In this document: piece by piece, positions 25,829-34,196 of the stretch
Layout of the letters: the number at the start of each line of letters is the position of its first letter
Position numbering within the stretch: the first letter of the stretch is position 1
NCBI GenBank assembly: GCA_002347485.1
Contig: DDXM01000027.1
Location: 1 to 48,799, forward strand
DNA: 48,799 nt
Origin: Anaerolineaceae bacterium UBA2260
GTDB lineage: Bacteria; Chloroflexota; Anaerolineae; Anaerolineales; Anaerolineaceae
Direction of reading: 5' to 3'
Program-made: the position numbers and the translations under genes
Notes under the pieces: model-generated
Seen by the model: only the letters and a program-made list of their open reading frames with translations
What the model was told of the DNA's origin: nothing
Database searches by the model: none

Positions 25829-27208
25829 TTAGGGAGTCACTAATAGAGCTGCATCAGCCGTCGCCAGTCCTGCCCCTGTGGCATCATCACCCCAAGTATA
25901 GGTTATCGTGGTGCCATTCGGCTGCGCCACATCACTGCTGCCTGCAGGTAACGGAATCGCGCTGCCCTCGAGAATGGCTTCTGCTTCAGTCGCAGTGAGT
26001 TCGGGATATTTCTGCGCCATCAAGGCAACAATCCCTGCCACATGCGGGCTGGCCATGCTGGTGCCACCAAGGAAGTAGTAGGAGGTCTGCCCGCTATTTA
26101 CCTGGTATGGTCCAACGACCCAGGAACCCGGAGCGGCGACATCTAAATCCTGTCCCGCAAGTTCACGACTGGAAAAATCGGTGATGTAATAATCATCTGC
26201 GTTTGTCGGGTCAGAAACATCGAGATTATTCCACCAAGACCGGTTTCCTGCTGGCGTCCATTCTCCCACCCAACCGGATGCAGCAACTGAAATGACAGGA
26301 GCGTAAGCTCCCGGGTAACCCATTCCCGCTTCTCCGTTGTTTCCGGCCGATGCAACGATGATCACACCTTTGCTGATGGCGTAATCGATGGCTGCTTTCT
26401 CCACCGCGTCCAACATCCTACCTCCCAGGCTCATATTGATGATCACCGGAAATTCACTCAGTTCGTTTTCCTTTAATTCCGCCACATACATGATCCCACG
26501 CGCAATGACGGATGACCATCCAGACCCATTCTGGTTTAGGACTTTGACCGGGATTACGGTTGCCATCGGGGCTACACCATTGATGGGCGTGCCACCCAGG
26601 CTGTAACCGAGGATTGTGCTGGTTACATGTGTACCGTGAGAATCCTGGTCATGCTGCCATTTGTTCGGTTGGGTAGACACTGTTCCCATCTCTCCGCCAC
26701 CACCGCCAAACGCAATCGCATATTTTTCTGCGATTCGTTCCTCTGGGAAGTACTGCCGCCAGGAATCCAACAAACCAGTATCCAGTACTGCGACGTAGAC
26801 ACCGGTACCATCATAAGCAACTTGCCGGTTGTCAAACCCAAAATCAGTCACATTGATGGCATCTTGATCCCAGGTGCTCATTCCATCCAAAAAATTATCA
26901 ACAAGCACGGAATCAACAGGTGCGCCTTTACGTTCAGCATCGGGGTTGGCCGCTGCAACGAAAGGTAAGGCCCGGATCGCCTTTAAATTTTCTTTTGGCG
27001 CTTTCATCGTAAGGGCATCGATCTCATACAAGACATCACGAATCTTTCCGAAAGCAGCCAGTTTATCCATCTTCACCTGGGTTATATCTCCAGTGAGGAC
27101 AACATTGATGCCGATCATACCTTTAGTGCTTGCAGCTGACACTGTGGTCAATGAAATTCCCAATACCATCATGACAACCATGAATATTGAAAAGATCTTT
27201 CTCACCAT
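25829..27208 (-). CDS. Secreted subtilisin-like (S8) serine protease
   Basis: 459 residues with a signal peptide (about 1-26, ending TVSAA) and an I9-like propeptide (about 30-90). The compact S8 domain has Asp143 (VLDTG), His191 (DSHGTH) and Ser384 (GTSMASPH), with oxyanion Asn in SAGNNG (290/291). There is no PA domain or C-terminal extension, unlike the neighbouring protease, so the two are not a recent duplication. AGGAGG lies 7 nt before the ATG. It is divergent from a small lipoprotein gene. Confidence 0.94.
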   Translation of the reverse strand: MVRKIFSIFMVVMMVLGISLTTVSAASTKGMIGINVVLTGDITQVKMDKLAAFGKIRDVLYEIDALTMKAPKENLKAIRALPFVAAANPDAERKGAPVDSVLVDNFLDGMSTWDQDAINVTDFGFDNRQVAYDGTGVYVAVLDTGLLDSWRQYFPEERIAEKYAIAFGGGGGEMGTVSTQPNKWQHDQDSHGTHVTSTILGYSLGGTPINGVAPMATVIPVKVLNQNGSGWSSVIARGIMYVAELKENELSEFPVIINMSLGGRMLDAVEKAAIDYAISKGVIIVASAGNNGEAGMGYPGAYAPVISVAASGWVGEWTPAGNRSWWNNLDVSDPTNADDYYITDFSSRELAGQDLDVAAPGSWVVGPYQVNSGQTSYYFLGGTSMASPHVAGIVALMAQKYPELTATEAEAILEGSAIPLPAGSSDVAQPNGTTITYTWGDDATGAGLATADAALLVTP

Positions 27209-27273
27209 ATTCTCCTCCTGATTGGAATAAACTGATTATTTACCATTACACAACCACAAATGACAAATATTCA

Positions 27274-27302
27274 TTGGCATGAATTGGAACAAAAACCATA
27301 AC
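27274..27302 (+). promoter_or_regulatory. Candidate promoter of the 168-residue lipoprotein
   Basis: TTGGCA (27274-27279), 17-bp spacer, CATAAC (27297-27302). The -35 is good, the -10 matches 4 of 6. It gives a UTR of about 25 nt with AGAGGA before the ATG. Confidence 0.5.
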
Positions 27303-27333
27303 CTTTTCGTCAAATGATTAAGAGGAATAAACA

Positions 27334-27840
27334 ATGAGAACAATTATCATGTCTATGGTTATGCTATTTCTGATGAGCGCTTGCGGCACAACTGGCAATG
27401 GGAATAATCCCGCCAACTCAACGCCGGTGATCGATCCGAATGCACCGGTAGATGTAACCCCTATCGATGGAAACTTCACTACTCTCCCCGCGGATGACGA
27501 TCCCATTCTTCCAGCACCGCAACCTGTTGATGCTGGCTTGAGTATTGGCAATGCATATTTGGAATCCACGGATCTGTTGATTCTTGAAAGCTATCCCATC
27601 CAGGTCAATCTATACCTGTCCGGTAATTTACCCACCCCATGCCACCATTTACGGGTAAAGATCAACGACCCCGACAAGGATAACCGGATATATGTGGATG
27701 TCTACTCTGTCAGCAATCCCGAGACCATGTGCACGCAAGTGCTCGAACCTTTCGATACCACCGTTTCCCTGGGCAGTTTTTCACCCGGCCATTACGAAGT
27801 TTACGTGAATGGGGAAATGATCGGAGAGTTTGACAGCTGA
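27334..27840 (+). CDS. Small lipoprotein, function unknown
   Basis: 168 residues. The signal peptide ends in the lipobox LMSAC (Cys17). A low-complexity Asn/Pro/Asp/Thr linker (18-62) is followed by a compact beta-rich domain of about 100 residues with two Cys (PTPCHHLRV and ETMCTQVLEPF), which could form a disulfide, and a closing YEVYVNGEMIGEF strand. I do not recognise a named family. It is transcribed away from the S8 protease gene and has its own terminator. A protease partner or inhibitor role is possible from position but unsupported. Confidence 0.75.
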   Translation: MRTIIMSMVMLFLMSACGTTGNGNNPANSTPVIDPNAPVDVTPIDGNFTTLPADDDPILPAPQPVDAGLSIGNAYLESTDLLILESYPIQVNLYLSGNLPTPCHHLRVKINDPDKDNRIYVDVYSVSNPETMCTQVLEPFDTTVSLGSFSPGHYEVYVNGEMIGEFDS

Positions 27841-27858
27841 TCCTCACCTGTCAAACCA

Positions 27859-27890
27859 GCAGGGTGTGGATTTACCACACCCTGCTTTTT
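27859..27890 (+). terminator. Terminator of the small lipoprotein gene
   Basis: GCAGGGTGTGG-ATTTA-CCACACCCTGC, perfect 11-bp stem, then TTTTT. It starts 18 bp after the stop codon. The convergent lipoprotein gene may share it. Confidence 0.95.
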
Positions 27891-27947
27891 ATTACGCGAC
27901 GTGATATATATCTCGCATCCACTGTACTGGATCACCCACACCAAAAT

Positions 27948-28895
27948 TTACTTCACAATCACCCGCACCGCATCGATGGCAATCGGTGATCCGTCCGCCA
28001 TGCTCAATTCTGAAAGTATCACGAGCAACTCGGTTCCCGGCTGCACAGCCGGCAATTCGATAAGGTTATCGAAAATCGCCGGCGCGCCCATATTTACGGC
28101 TTCAACCATGAACCCCTCGCGGACCAATTCAGCGTTTGATTTATCCAAAATCGTCAGCGCGAGATTGTTCTCGAAAGGACCGATGGGCATGAACCCTTTG
28201 AGTGTGAATGAACCAAATACTTCTTCTCCATCGAAAGGCGATTCGATCACAATAAGGTGCTCAGCACTTCCCTCGAAGGCGGATTTCTGCCAGGTGCGCA
28301 CCATTTGATCGCCAAACAATGTGAATTCCACGCTCATGCTCGTGGTAGGATCGACCATCGGATCGTTTGGACCGTGCACCAGACCCGTGATTTTGACCAC
28401 CCCATTTTCTATGCTTATCGCGTTGATCACAGGGCGGTCATCGATCAATATTCCCTGTGCCTGCTGGAAATACTCCCCTCGGCTGTAAATTACGACCAGG
28501 GACACGAAAACACCGGAACCGCCCGTATCCTCAGCCAGCAGGAAAGCCGCATCGCTGATCCCGTCAGCGTTCAAATCGCCAAATTGAATCCCCGGCTGGA
28601 CCCTGGCGTTCAATTCAACCCCTTCCACCATTCCCTCATACGTCCCTTCCACCAATTGGATTGGCTGCTGGAGCAATGGGGAAAGGTATCGCCCGTTGAG
28701 GAGGGCCGCTTCGGTCAACCCCGGTGACTGCGGCAATGTCGTGGGGATTTCCTCGAGGTCCGGTAACTGGGTAGGGGTTTCATTAACAATGGCGGTGGGT
28801 GCGCTGCCCAGGTTGATCGTAACGCAACCGCTCAAGCCAAGGGTGAGCCCTGCCATGATTACGAATGACGTGATTTTTTGACAAGTATTTTTCAT
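27948..28895 (-). CDS. Lipoprotein with C-terminal Gmad2-like domain
   Basis: 315 residues from the ATG at 28895, which has AAAGGAG 8 nt upstream (an in-frame ATG at 28913 lies before that site). The lipobox GLSGC ends at Cys24, followed by a Thr/Pro linker. The middle part (about 70-200) has a Ca-loop-like GDLNADGISD motif. The last 100 residues (IESPFDGEEVFGSF to IDAVRVIVK) match the Gmad2 immunoglobulin-like domain known from sporulation-related and other surface proteins. Function is unknown. A short inverted repeat TGGGGA / TCCCCA lies in its leader (28921-28946). Confidence 0.82.
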   Translation of the reverse strand: MKNTCQKITSFVIMAGLTLGLSGCVTINLGSAPTAIVNETPTQLPDLEEIPTTLPQSPGLTEAALLNGRYLSPLLQQPIQLVEGTYEGMVEGVELNARVQPGIQFGDLNADGISDAAFLLAEDTGGSGVFVSLVVIYSRGEYFQQAQGILIDDRPVINAISIENGVVKITGLVHGPNDPMVDPTTSMSVEFTLFGDQMVRTWQKSAFEGSAEHLIVIESPFDGEEVFGSFTLKGFMPIGPFENNLALTILDKSNAELVREGFMVEAVNMGAPAIFDNLIELPAVQPGTELLVILSELSMADGSPIAIDAVRVIVK

Positions 28896-28974
28896 ATTGA
28901 CCACTCCTTTCAAAACTGATTGGGGAGATTGCCTCCAAAATCCCCATTAACTTGCATTTTTCATGCCAAAACGC

Positions 28975-29003
28975 TTGCATTTGTTCGCGATATTCGCTAT
29001 AAT
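28975..29003 (+). promoter_or_regulatory. Promoter of the dcw cluster (Pmra)
   Basis: TTGCAT (28975-28980), 17-bp spacer, TATAAT (28998-29003). It is immediately followed by the GTGG boxes. It is the only strong promoter seen ahead of the 17-gene cluster. Confidence 0.9.
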
Positions 29004-29038
29004 GTGGAGGAAAGTGGTAAAAAGTGGGTCTAAGTGGA
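29004..29038 (+). promoter_or_regulatory. MraZ operator: four GTGG boxes at 10-bp spacing
   Basis: GTGGA, GTGGT, GTGGG and GTGGA start at 29004, 29014, 29024 and 29034. MraZ is known to bind tandem (T)GGG-type repeats at one-helical-turn spacing in front of its own gene. Here the array begins directly after the -10 and covers the transcription start, so bound MraZ should block initiation. Confidence 0.9.
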
Positions 29039-29061
29039 ACGCCGGAACCTATTCCGGCGTT
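29038..29061 (+). other. Perfect 10-bp hairpin in the mraZ leader
   Basis: AACGCCGGAA-CCTA-TTCCGGCGTT, a perfect 10-bp stem with a 4-nt loop, between the MraZ boxes and the ribosome site. No T-run follows, so it is not a standard terminator. It may stabilise the 5' end of the dcw transcript. Confidence 0.7.
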
Positions 29062-29087
29062 CGCCATAAATAAAAAGGGTAGAAAAT

Positions 29088-29531
29088 ATGTTCAACGGAT
29101 TCATTGGTCGCTACCTCCACAATATAGACGAAAAAGGACGGCTAACGTTCCCTTCATCCTACCGTGACCTGCTGGGGGAAAAACCTTTCATCCTCAATGG
29201 TTTTGATGAAAACCTGTTGGTGATGGATACCAACCGCTTTCAACTCCTTTACGATCGCATTAACAGCATGAACATGGCTGACGCGAACACCAGGCAGTTA
29301 CGCCGCCTGATCTTTTCAAACGCCACCCAGATCGAGTTTGATAAGTCCGGCCGCTTTATCATCCCTCAGCCGCTGCGTTCCGCAGCCCACATCGATAACA
29401 CAGCCCTTATCCTGGGCATTGGCAAGGATATCGAGGTTTGGTCGCCTGACTTCTACCACAAGATGGAAGAAGCCGGAGAAGCTCCGGCCTCAGCCGCCGC
29501 CCTTGTTTCGAACTTTGACCTGACCTTTTAG
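29088..29531 (+). CDS. mraZ: Transcriptional regulator MraZ
   Basis: AbrB-fold DNA-binding repressor of the dcw cluster, 147 residues. It has two SpoVT/AbrB-like repeats, each with the DxxGR hallmark (DEKGRLTFP near 14-22 and DKSGRFIIP near 85-93). The family forms rings that bind tandem GTGG boxes, and four such boxes lie upstream. It is first in the cluster, 2 bp before rsmH. Confidence 0.97.
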   Translation: MFNGFIGRYLHNIDEKGRLTFPSSYRDLLGEKPFILNGFDENLLVMDTNRFQLLYDRINSMNMADANTRQLRRLIFSNATQIEFDKSGRFIIPQPLRSAAHIDNTALILGIGKDIEVWSPDFYHKMEEAGEAPASAAALVSNFDLTF

Positions 29532-29533
29532 CC

Positions 29534-30466
29534 ATGATGGACACTGCGCAATCACCGCATGTCCCGGTTCTTTACCATCAAATCATATCTGCTTTACGTC
29601 CCAAAAGTCCGGGGTATTACGTAGACGCGACGATCGGCGCAGGTGGGCACGCGTTGGGGATCCTTGAAGAAAGTTCCCCAGATGGTCAACTCCTTGGAAT
29701 GGATGTCGACCCGCGGGCGCTGGAACTGTCTCTCCAGCGCCTCACTTTATTCAATAACAGGATTCATCTTGTTCATTCCTCCTACACCACACTCCGCAAT
29801 ACGCTGCTGACGTTGGGCTGGGACCACGTAGATGGCATCGTCATCGACCTGGGTGTTTCTTCAATGCAGATCGATACACCTGAACGCGGTTTCTCCTTTC
29901 AGCATGATGGGCCATTGGATATGCGCTTTGACCCGTCCCAGCCAGTCAGCGCGGAGGATATCGTCAACAATTCCTCCGAAGCCGACCTCGCGGACGTGAT
30001 CTGGCGTTATGGAGAGGATCGTGATGCGCGCCGCATCGCCCGCCTCATCGTGCAGGAGCGGCCGTTTCACTCCACTCATGAGCTGGCGTCCGCCATCTCC
30101 CGTCGCATTCGCCACCAACCAGGCGCAATTCACCCTGCCACGCGAACCTTCCAGGCGCTGCGCATCGCCGTGAATCATGAATTGGAAGGACTTGAGCTTT
30201 TCCTGCCCCGGGCGGTTGATGCCTTAAAAAGCGGCGGCAGGTTGGCGGTCATCTCATTCCATTCGCTTGAAGACCGCATCGTAAAGCAGTATTTCAGGAC
30301 CGAAAGCCGTGATTGCATCTGCCCTCCGGGGCAGCCGGTTTGTACTTGCGGGCACAAGGCTTCGCTCATCGAGGTCAACCGCCGACCGATCACCGCCGAA
30401 CAGGAAGAAGTGGACCACAATATCAGAGCACGCAGCGCGAAACTGCGCGTTATCGAAAAGAAATAG
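29534..30466 (+). CDS. rsmH: 16S rRNA m4C1402 methyltransferase RsmH (MraW)
   Basis: SAM-dependent enzyme that N4-methylates C1402 of 16S rRNA. 310 residues, normal length. The N-terminal HVPVLYHQIISAL and YVDATIGAGGHA motifs, the GVSSMQID loop and the C-terminal SFHSLEDRIVK are diagnostic. A CxCxCG-type tail (CICPPGQPVCTCG) is present as in many homologues. It lies second in the cluster, as usual. Confidence 0.97.
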   Translation: MMDTAQSPHVPVLYHQIISALRPKSPGYYVDATIGAGGHALGILEESSPDGQLLGMDVDPRALELSLQRLTLFNNRIHLVHSSYTTLRNTLLTLGWDHVDGIVIDLGVSSMQIDTPERGFSFQHDGPLDMRFDPSQPVSAEDIVNNSSEADLADVIWRYGEDRDARRIARLIVQERPFHSTHELASAISRRIRHQPGAIHPATRTFQALRIAVNHELEGLELFLPRAVDALKSGGRLAVISFHSLEDRIVKQYFRTESRDCICPPGQPVCTCGHKASLIEVNRRPITAEQEEVDHNIRARSAKLRVIEKK

Positions 30467-30474
30467 GCAAAATT

Positions 30475-30996
30475 ATGGTGAAAGCTCAGAAGACAAGTAG
30501 TGACAGGAAACAAAAAACCGGAAAGAAGAACCGGCTCGCCCTGGCGTTTAAACAGGCCCCCTGGCGCAATCACGTCCAATTGGTAGGAGGGTTCCTATTG
30601 GCGCTGGTGATCATCATCCTGGTCGCCAGCATTTACCTCAGCATCAGTGGCGAGGCGGCCACCGCCGGGCTAGAAGCCTACCAGATGGACCTTGAGCGCC
30701 TCAGAATCGAGCGCGAAATCGCCAACACCAAAGCGAATATCGCTTTCCTGACATCTGCTTCGAACATGGAAGCCAGGGCGCGCGCGATGGGTTTTGAACG
30801 GATCGATCCAGCGAATACGCTTTATCTCACTATCCCCGGTTATCCCGGCAAACAGACCATGGTGGTCACCTCGCCCCCCGGCATCGATCACACTGACCGG
30901 CTGCTGGTGAAATCCATCTATCGCGAGTCGCTGTGGGATTGGCTCTTCACCGGCATCAATTCATTGAGTGAAACTGTAATCGGAAGCGGCAAATGA
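30475..30996 (+). CDS. FtsL/DivIC-like bitopic division protein
   Basis: 173 residues from the ATG at 30475. A Lys/Arg-rich cytoplasmic start leads into one membrane span (about 37-60), then a coiled-coil-prone stretch (LERLRIEREIANTKANIAFL) and the short motif ARAMGFERIDPANTLYL. That pattern is typical of FtsL, which bridges FtsB/FtsQ and activates FtsWI. Sequence identity in this family is always low; the location between rsmH and the PBP2 gene gives most of the confidence. It overlaps the next gene by 4 nt (ATGA). Confidence 0.85.
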   Translation: MVKAQKTSSDRKQKTGKKNRLALAFKQAPWRNHVQLVGGFLLALVIIILVASIYLSISGEAATAGLEAYQMDLERLRIEREIANTKANIAFLTSASNMEARARAMGFERIDPANTLYLTIPGYPGKQTMVVTSPPGIDHTDRLLVKSIYRESLWDWLFTGINSLSETVIGSGK

Positions 30997-32768
30997 AATC
31001 CATCAACTTTTCCCGATCAAATATCCTGGCGGCGTTTCTCACGCTTTTTGCGCTGGTCATCTGCTACCAGATGATCCGCATTCAAAACAGCACTGAAGCG
31101 GAATACCTGGATAAATGGGCGAAAAGTTACGGTTACGAAGTGCGCACGATCCAATCGGAACGCGGGTACATTTACGACCGCTGGGGTAATCTACTGGCTG
31201 GTAATAAGGAAGTGTACGAAATCGGCATTGAACTGCAATTCGTAAAGAACCCTGCCGCAATCGCCTCGACCATGTCCAACCTGTTGGAACTGGATTACGG
31301 TTTCGTTTTCAAAGCTGCGAACACCCCCTACGTGCCGGGGGAGCAAGTTTATGTGACACTCGTTGACTTCATACCCTATGAAAAGATCGAAGAACTATCC
31401 GCCTTGAAAGCCAGGTACGAAAATAACAATCCCTGGGGTGAAGACCCCAACAAACCCTCACTGCGCGGTTTGGTGTGGAACCCGCATTTGCAGCGCACCT
31501 ACCCTGAAGGAAACCTGGCCTCCAACGTGTTGGGTTTTTACACCTTTTACAACCGCGAAGGCGGCACAGGCAGTTACGGCGTTGAACAGCAATACGATAC
31601 CCTCCTCTCGGGGATCAAGAAAAATGTCATAATCCCGCTGGATCCGTATGAATTGCAGGAAATTCCCACGGCCCCCGCGGGCGCCAGTTTAATCCTCACC
31701 ATCGACCGCGAGATCCAACGATCAGTGGAAAAGATCCTCGACAAGGCAGTCACAGCCAATAAGGCGGAATCGGGCACGATCATCGTTATGAACCCTGAAA
31801 ATGGCGAGGTACTGACTATGGCGAACAGCCCGCGTCTCGATTCCAACGCCTACTGGGAGATCGAAGACATCTTCACCGATGTAACCGCGATTAACAAGTC
31901 GGTTACCCAGGTGTATGAACCGGGATCAGTTTTTAAAGTATTGACCATGGCTGCAGCACTGGATGCTGGCGTGGTAACCCCGCTTACACCTTTCACTGAT
32001 TATGGTGTCATCACCGTGGGCGGCTGGGATATCTACAACTGGGACCGCGGTGCCTGGGGCGAGCAAAACATGATCGGCTGCATGCAGCACTCGCTCAACG
32101 TCTGTCTTTCCTGGATCGCTACGCAGTTAAAAGAGGACCGGTTTTACGATTACCTGGATCGCTTTGGGATCGGTCATCGTACGAACATCGACCTACCTGG
32201 CGAAGTGGTTTATCCGCTCAGCGTTCCGGGTGATCCAACCTGGTACACGGTCAACTTGGCCACCAATTCCTTCGGTCAGGGTTTGGCGGTCACGCCGATC
32301 CAATTGATCACCGCCATTTCCTCCATCGCCAATGACGGTAAGATGATGGCCCCACATATTTTGAAGGCTTACATCCAGGATGGTGTTCAATACGACACCA
32401 AGCCACAGGTTCTTGGACAACCGATTTCCGCAGAGACCGCGCACACGCTCACCGAGATGCTGGCGACCTCACTCGAGCAGGAAGCTTCTGACGCGCTGGT
32501 GGAAGGCATCCGCGTGGCAGGCAAGACCGGCACCGCCGAGATTGCTGTCAACGGCATGTATACCAGCAATTTGACGAACGCCTCGTTTGTCGGTTGGGGT
32601 CCTACGTCAGACCCGAAATTCATTGTCTATATCTGGTTGGAAAAACCCCGCACGTCGATCTGGGGATCCGTGGTCGCGGCCCCTGTTTTCCGCGATGTGG
32701 TGAAAGAGCTCGTCGTCCTGATGGACATCCCGCTGGAAAATGTGCAAGTGAGTAATGCGGAAGAGTAG
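30993..32768 (+). CDS. ftsI: Class B penicillin-binding protein (FtsI/PBP2)
   Basis: Septal transpeptidase that cross-links new peptidoglycan, partner of FtsW. 591 residues with one N-terminal membrane span (about 10-28) and a PBP dimerisation domain (about 50-220) beginning RGYIYDRWGN. The transpeptidase domain has Ser312 in GSVFK (SxxK), SLN (367-369) and KTGT (511-514). There are no C-terminal PASTA repeats. It is placed before murF, as ftsI usually is before murE/murF. Confidence 0.95.
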   Translation: MKSINFSRSNILAAFLTLFALVICYQMIRIQNSTEAEYLDKWAKSYGYEVRTIQSERGYIYDRWGNLLAGNKEVYEIGIELQFVKNPAAIASTMSNLLELDYGFVFKAANTPYVPGEQVYVTLVDFIPYEKIEELSALKARYENNNPWGEDPNKPSLRGLVWNPHLQRTYPEGNLASNVLGFYTFYNREGGTGSYGVEQQYDTLLSGIKKNVIIPLDPYELQEIPTAPAGASLILTIDREIQRSVEKILDKAVTANKAESGTIIVMNPENGEVLTMANSPRLDSNAYWEIEDIFTDVTAINKSVTQVYEPGSVFKVLTMAAALDAGVVTPLTPFTDYGVITVGGWDIYNWDRGAWGEQNMIGCMQHSLNVCLSWIATQLKEDRFYDYLDRFGIGHRTNIDLPGEVVYPLSVPGDPTWYTVNLATNSFGQGLAVTPIQLITAISSIANDGKMMAPHILKAYIQDGVQYDTKPQVLGQPISAETAHTLTEMLATSLEQEASDALVEGIRVAGKTGTAEIAVNGMYTSNLTNASFVGWGPTSDPKFIVYIWLEKPRTSIWGSVVAAPVFRDVVKELVVLMDIPLENVQVSNAEE

Positions 32769-32777
32769 CGAGGAAGC

Positions 32778-34196
32778 ATGTTAACACTGGCCGATATTAT
32801 CGAAGCAATACAGGGAATCAGACCCGCTGGCGCCACGACCGGCATTTCTGAAGCCATTGTCGATTCGCGCCACGCGATCCCGGGCTCATTGTTCGTCGCC
32901 ATCCAGGGCGAACGCATTGACGGTCACGCCTTCGTCGCGGATGCCTTCAAGAATGGCGCGCACCTGGCCTTAGTCGAAAAAGATATCGATCCTTCCATTA
33001 ACGTGGTGGATCTCAATCGACCGTTGCCTGTTGATTACGTATTCCCTGCCCTTCCCTTCGCCCTGCGCGTTGAAAATACGGTGAAAGCGCTGCAGCAGAT
33101 CGCCGCCTTTTGGCGCAGGCGGTTTAATGTCCGCGTGATTGGCATCACTGGCAGCGTGGGCAAATCCACCACCAAGGAATTGACCGCCGAAATCCTTTCC
33201 AAACGCTTCCGAACACTCAAGAACCAGGGCAATTTAAACAACGAGATCGGTCTCCCCCTCACCTTGCTGCGTCTTGGACCGGGTTACCAGTGCGTGGTGT
33301 TGGAGATGGGTTTCTACAAACCTGGTGACATCGACCTGCTCTGCCGTATCGCTCAGCCTCAGGTTGGTGTGCTGACCAATATTGGCACCGTGCATGCCTC
33401 GCGGGCAAAATCACAGGAAGCCATTGCACGAGGGAAAAGTGAACTCGTTCAGGCGCTGCCCGCCTCGCCAATCGGAACCGCAATACTCAACAAAGACGAT
33501 CCACTGGTTGTTCCAATGCAGGAACAGACCAAAGCCACCGTCTTTTTCTACGGGCTTGATCCCAGCGCTGATTTGTGGGCTGACCAGATCGAATCGCAAG
33601 GGCTCGATGGGATTCGCTTCCGCATCCATTTCATGAACGAATCCTTCAATATGCAGGCTCCCCTCATCGGCCGCCATTCGATCCACACCATTCTACGCGC
33701 CATCTCAGTCGCGCTCGTCGAAGGATTGACATGGGGAGAGATCATCACCGGCTTACATCACGCTTCCAGCCAGTTGCGCCTGGTAGTTGTGCAAACCCGC
33801 CACGGCGCTCTGTTGCTTGACGATACGTATAATGCCTCCCCTGAATCCATGCTGGCTTCACTAAATCTGCTTAACGAACTGCCCGGGCGTAAAATCGCCG
33901 TGCTAGGCGGCATGAACGAGTTGGGATTCTACGAATTATCTGGACACCAAAAGGTAGGCATGCGCGCGGCTGAAGTGGCGAACGAAATGATCACTTATCG
34001 CGAGAACGGCCGCATGATCCACGACGCGGCGCGGGACACTGGTTTCCCCGCTGCGCACCTCAACCACTTCCAATCCGAGGAAGAGGTTGTCAATTATCTC
34101 GATAAAACCCTGCGCACCGGCGATGTCGTCCTGGTCAAAGGCGCACACAGCCTGCGCATGGATAATATTGTTCAGGCGCTGGAGATGGAGGAATAA
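32778..34196 (+). CDS. murF: UDP-MurNAc-tripeptide:D-Ala-D-Ala ligase MurF
   Basis: ATP-dependent ligase adding D-Ala-D-Ala to the UDP-MurNAc-tripeptide, the last soluble step of the precursor. 472 residues. The P-loop is GSVGKST (125-131), and NLNNEIGLPLTLL, VLEMGFYKPGDI and LLDDTYNASPESM are typical MurF motifs. The AGGAAG site precedes the ATG. In most dcw clusters murE comes just before; here it is absent. The stop overlaps the mraY start (TAATG). Confidence 0.96.
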   Translation: MLTLADIIEAIQGIRPAGATTGISEAIVDSRHAIPGSLFVAIQGERIDGHAFVADAFKNGAHLALVEKDIDPSINVVDLNRPLPVDYVFPALPFALRVENTVKALQQIAAFWRRRFNVRVIGITGSVGKSTTKELTAEILSKRFRTLKNQGNLNNEIGLPLTLLRLGPGYQCVVLEMGFYKPGDIDLLCRIAQPQVGVLTNIGTVHASRAKSQEAIARGKSELVQALPASPIGTAILNKDDPLVVPMQEQTKATVFFYGLDPSADLWADQIESQGLDGIRFRIHFMNESFNMQAPLIGRHSIHTILRAISVALVEGLTWGEIITGLHHASSQLRLVVVQTRHGALLLDDTYNASPESMLASLNLLNELPGRKIAVLGGMNELGFYELSGHQKVGMRAAEVANEMITYRENGRMIHDAARDTGFPAAHLNHFQSEEEVVNYLDKTLRTGDVVLVKGAHSLRMDNIVQALEMEE

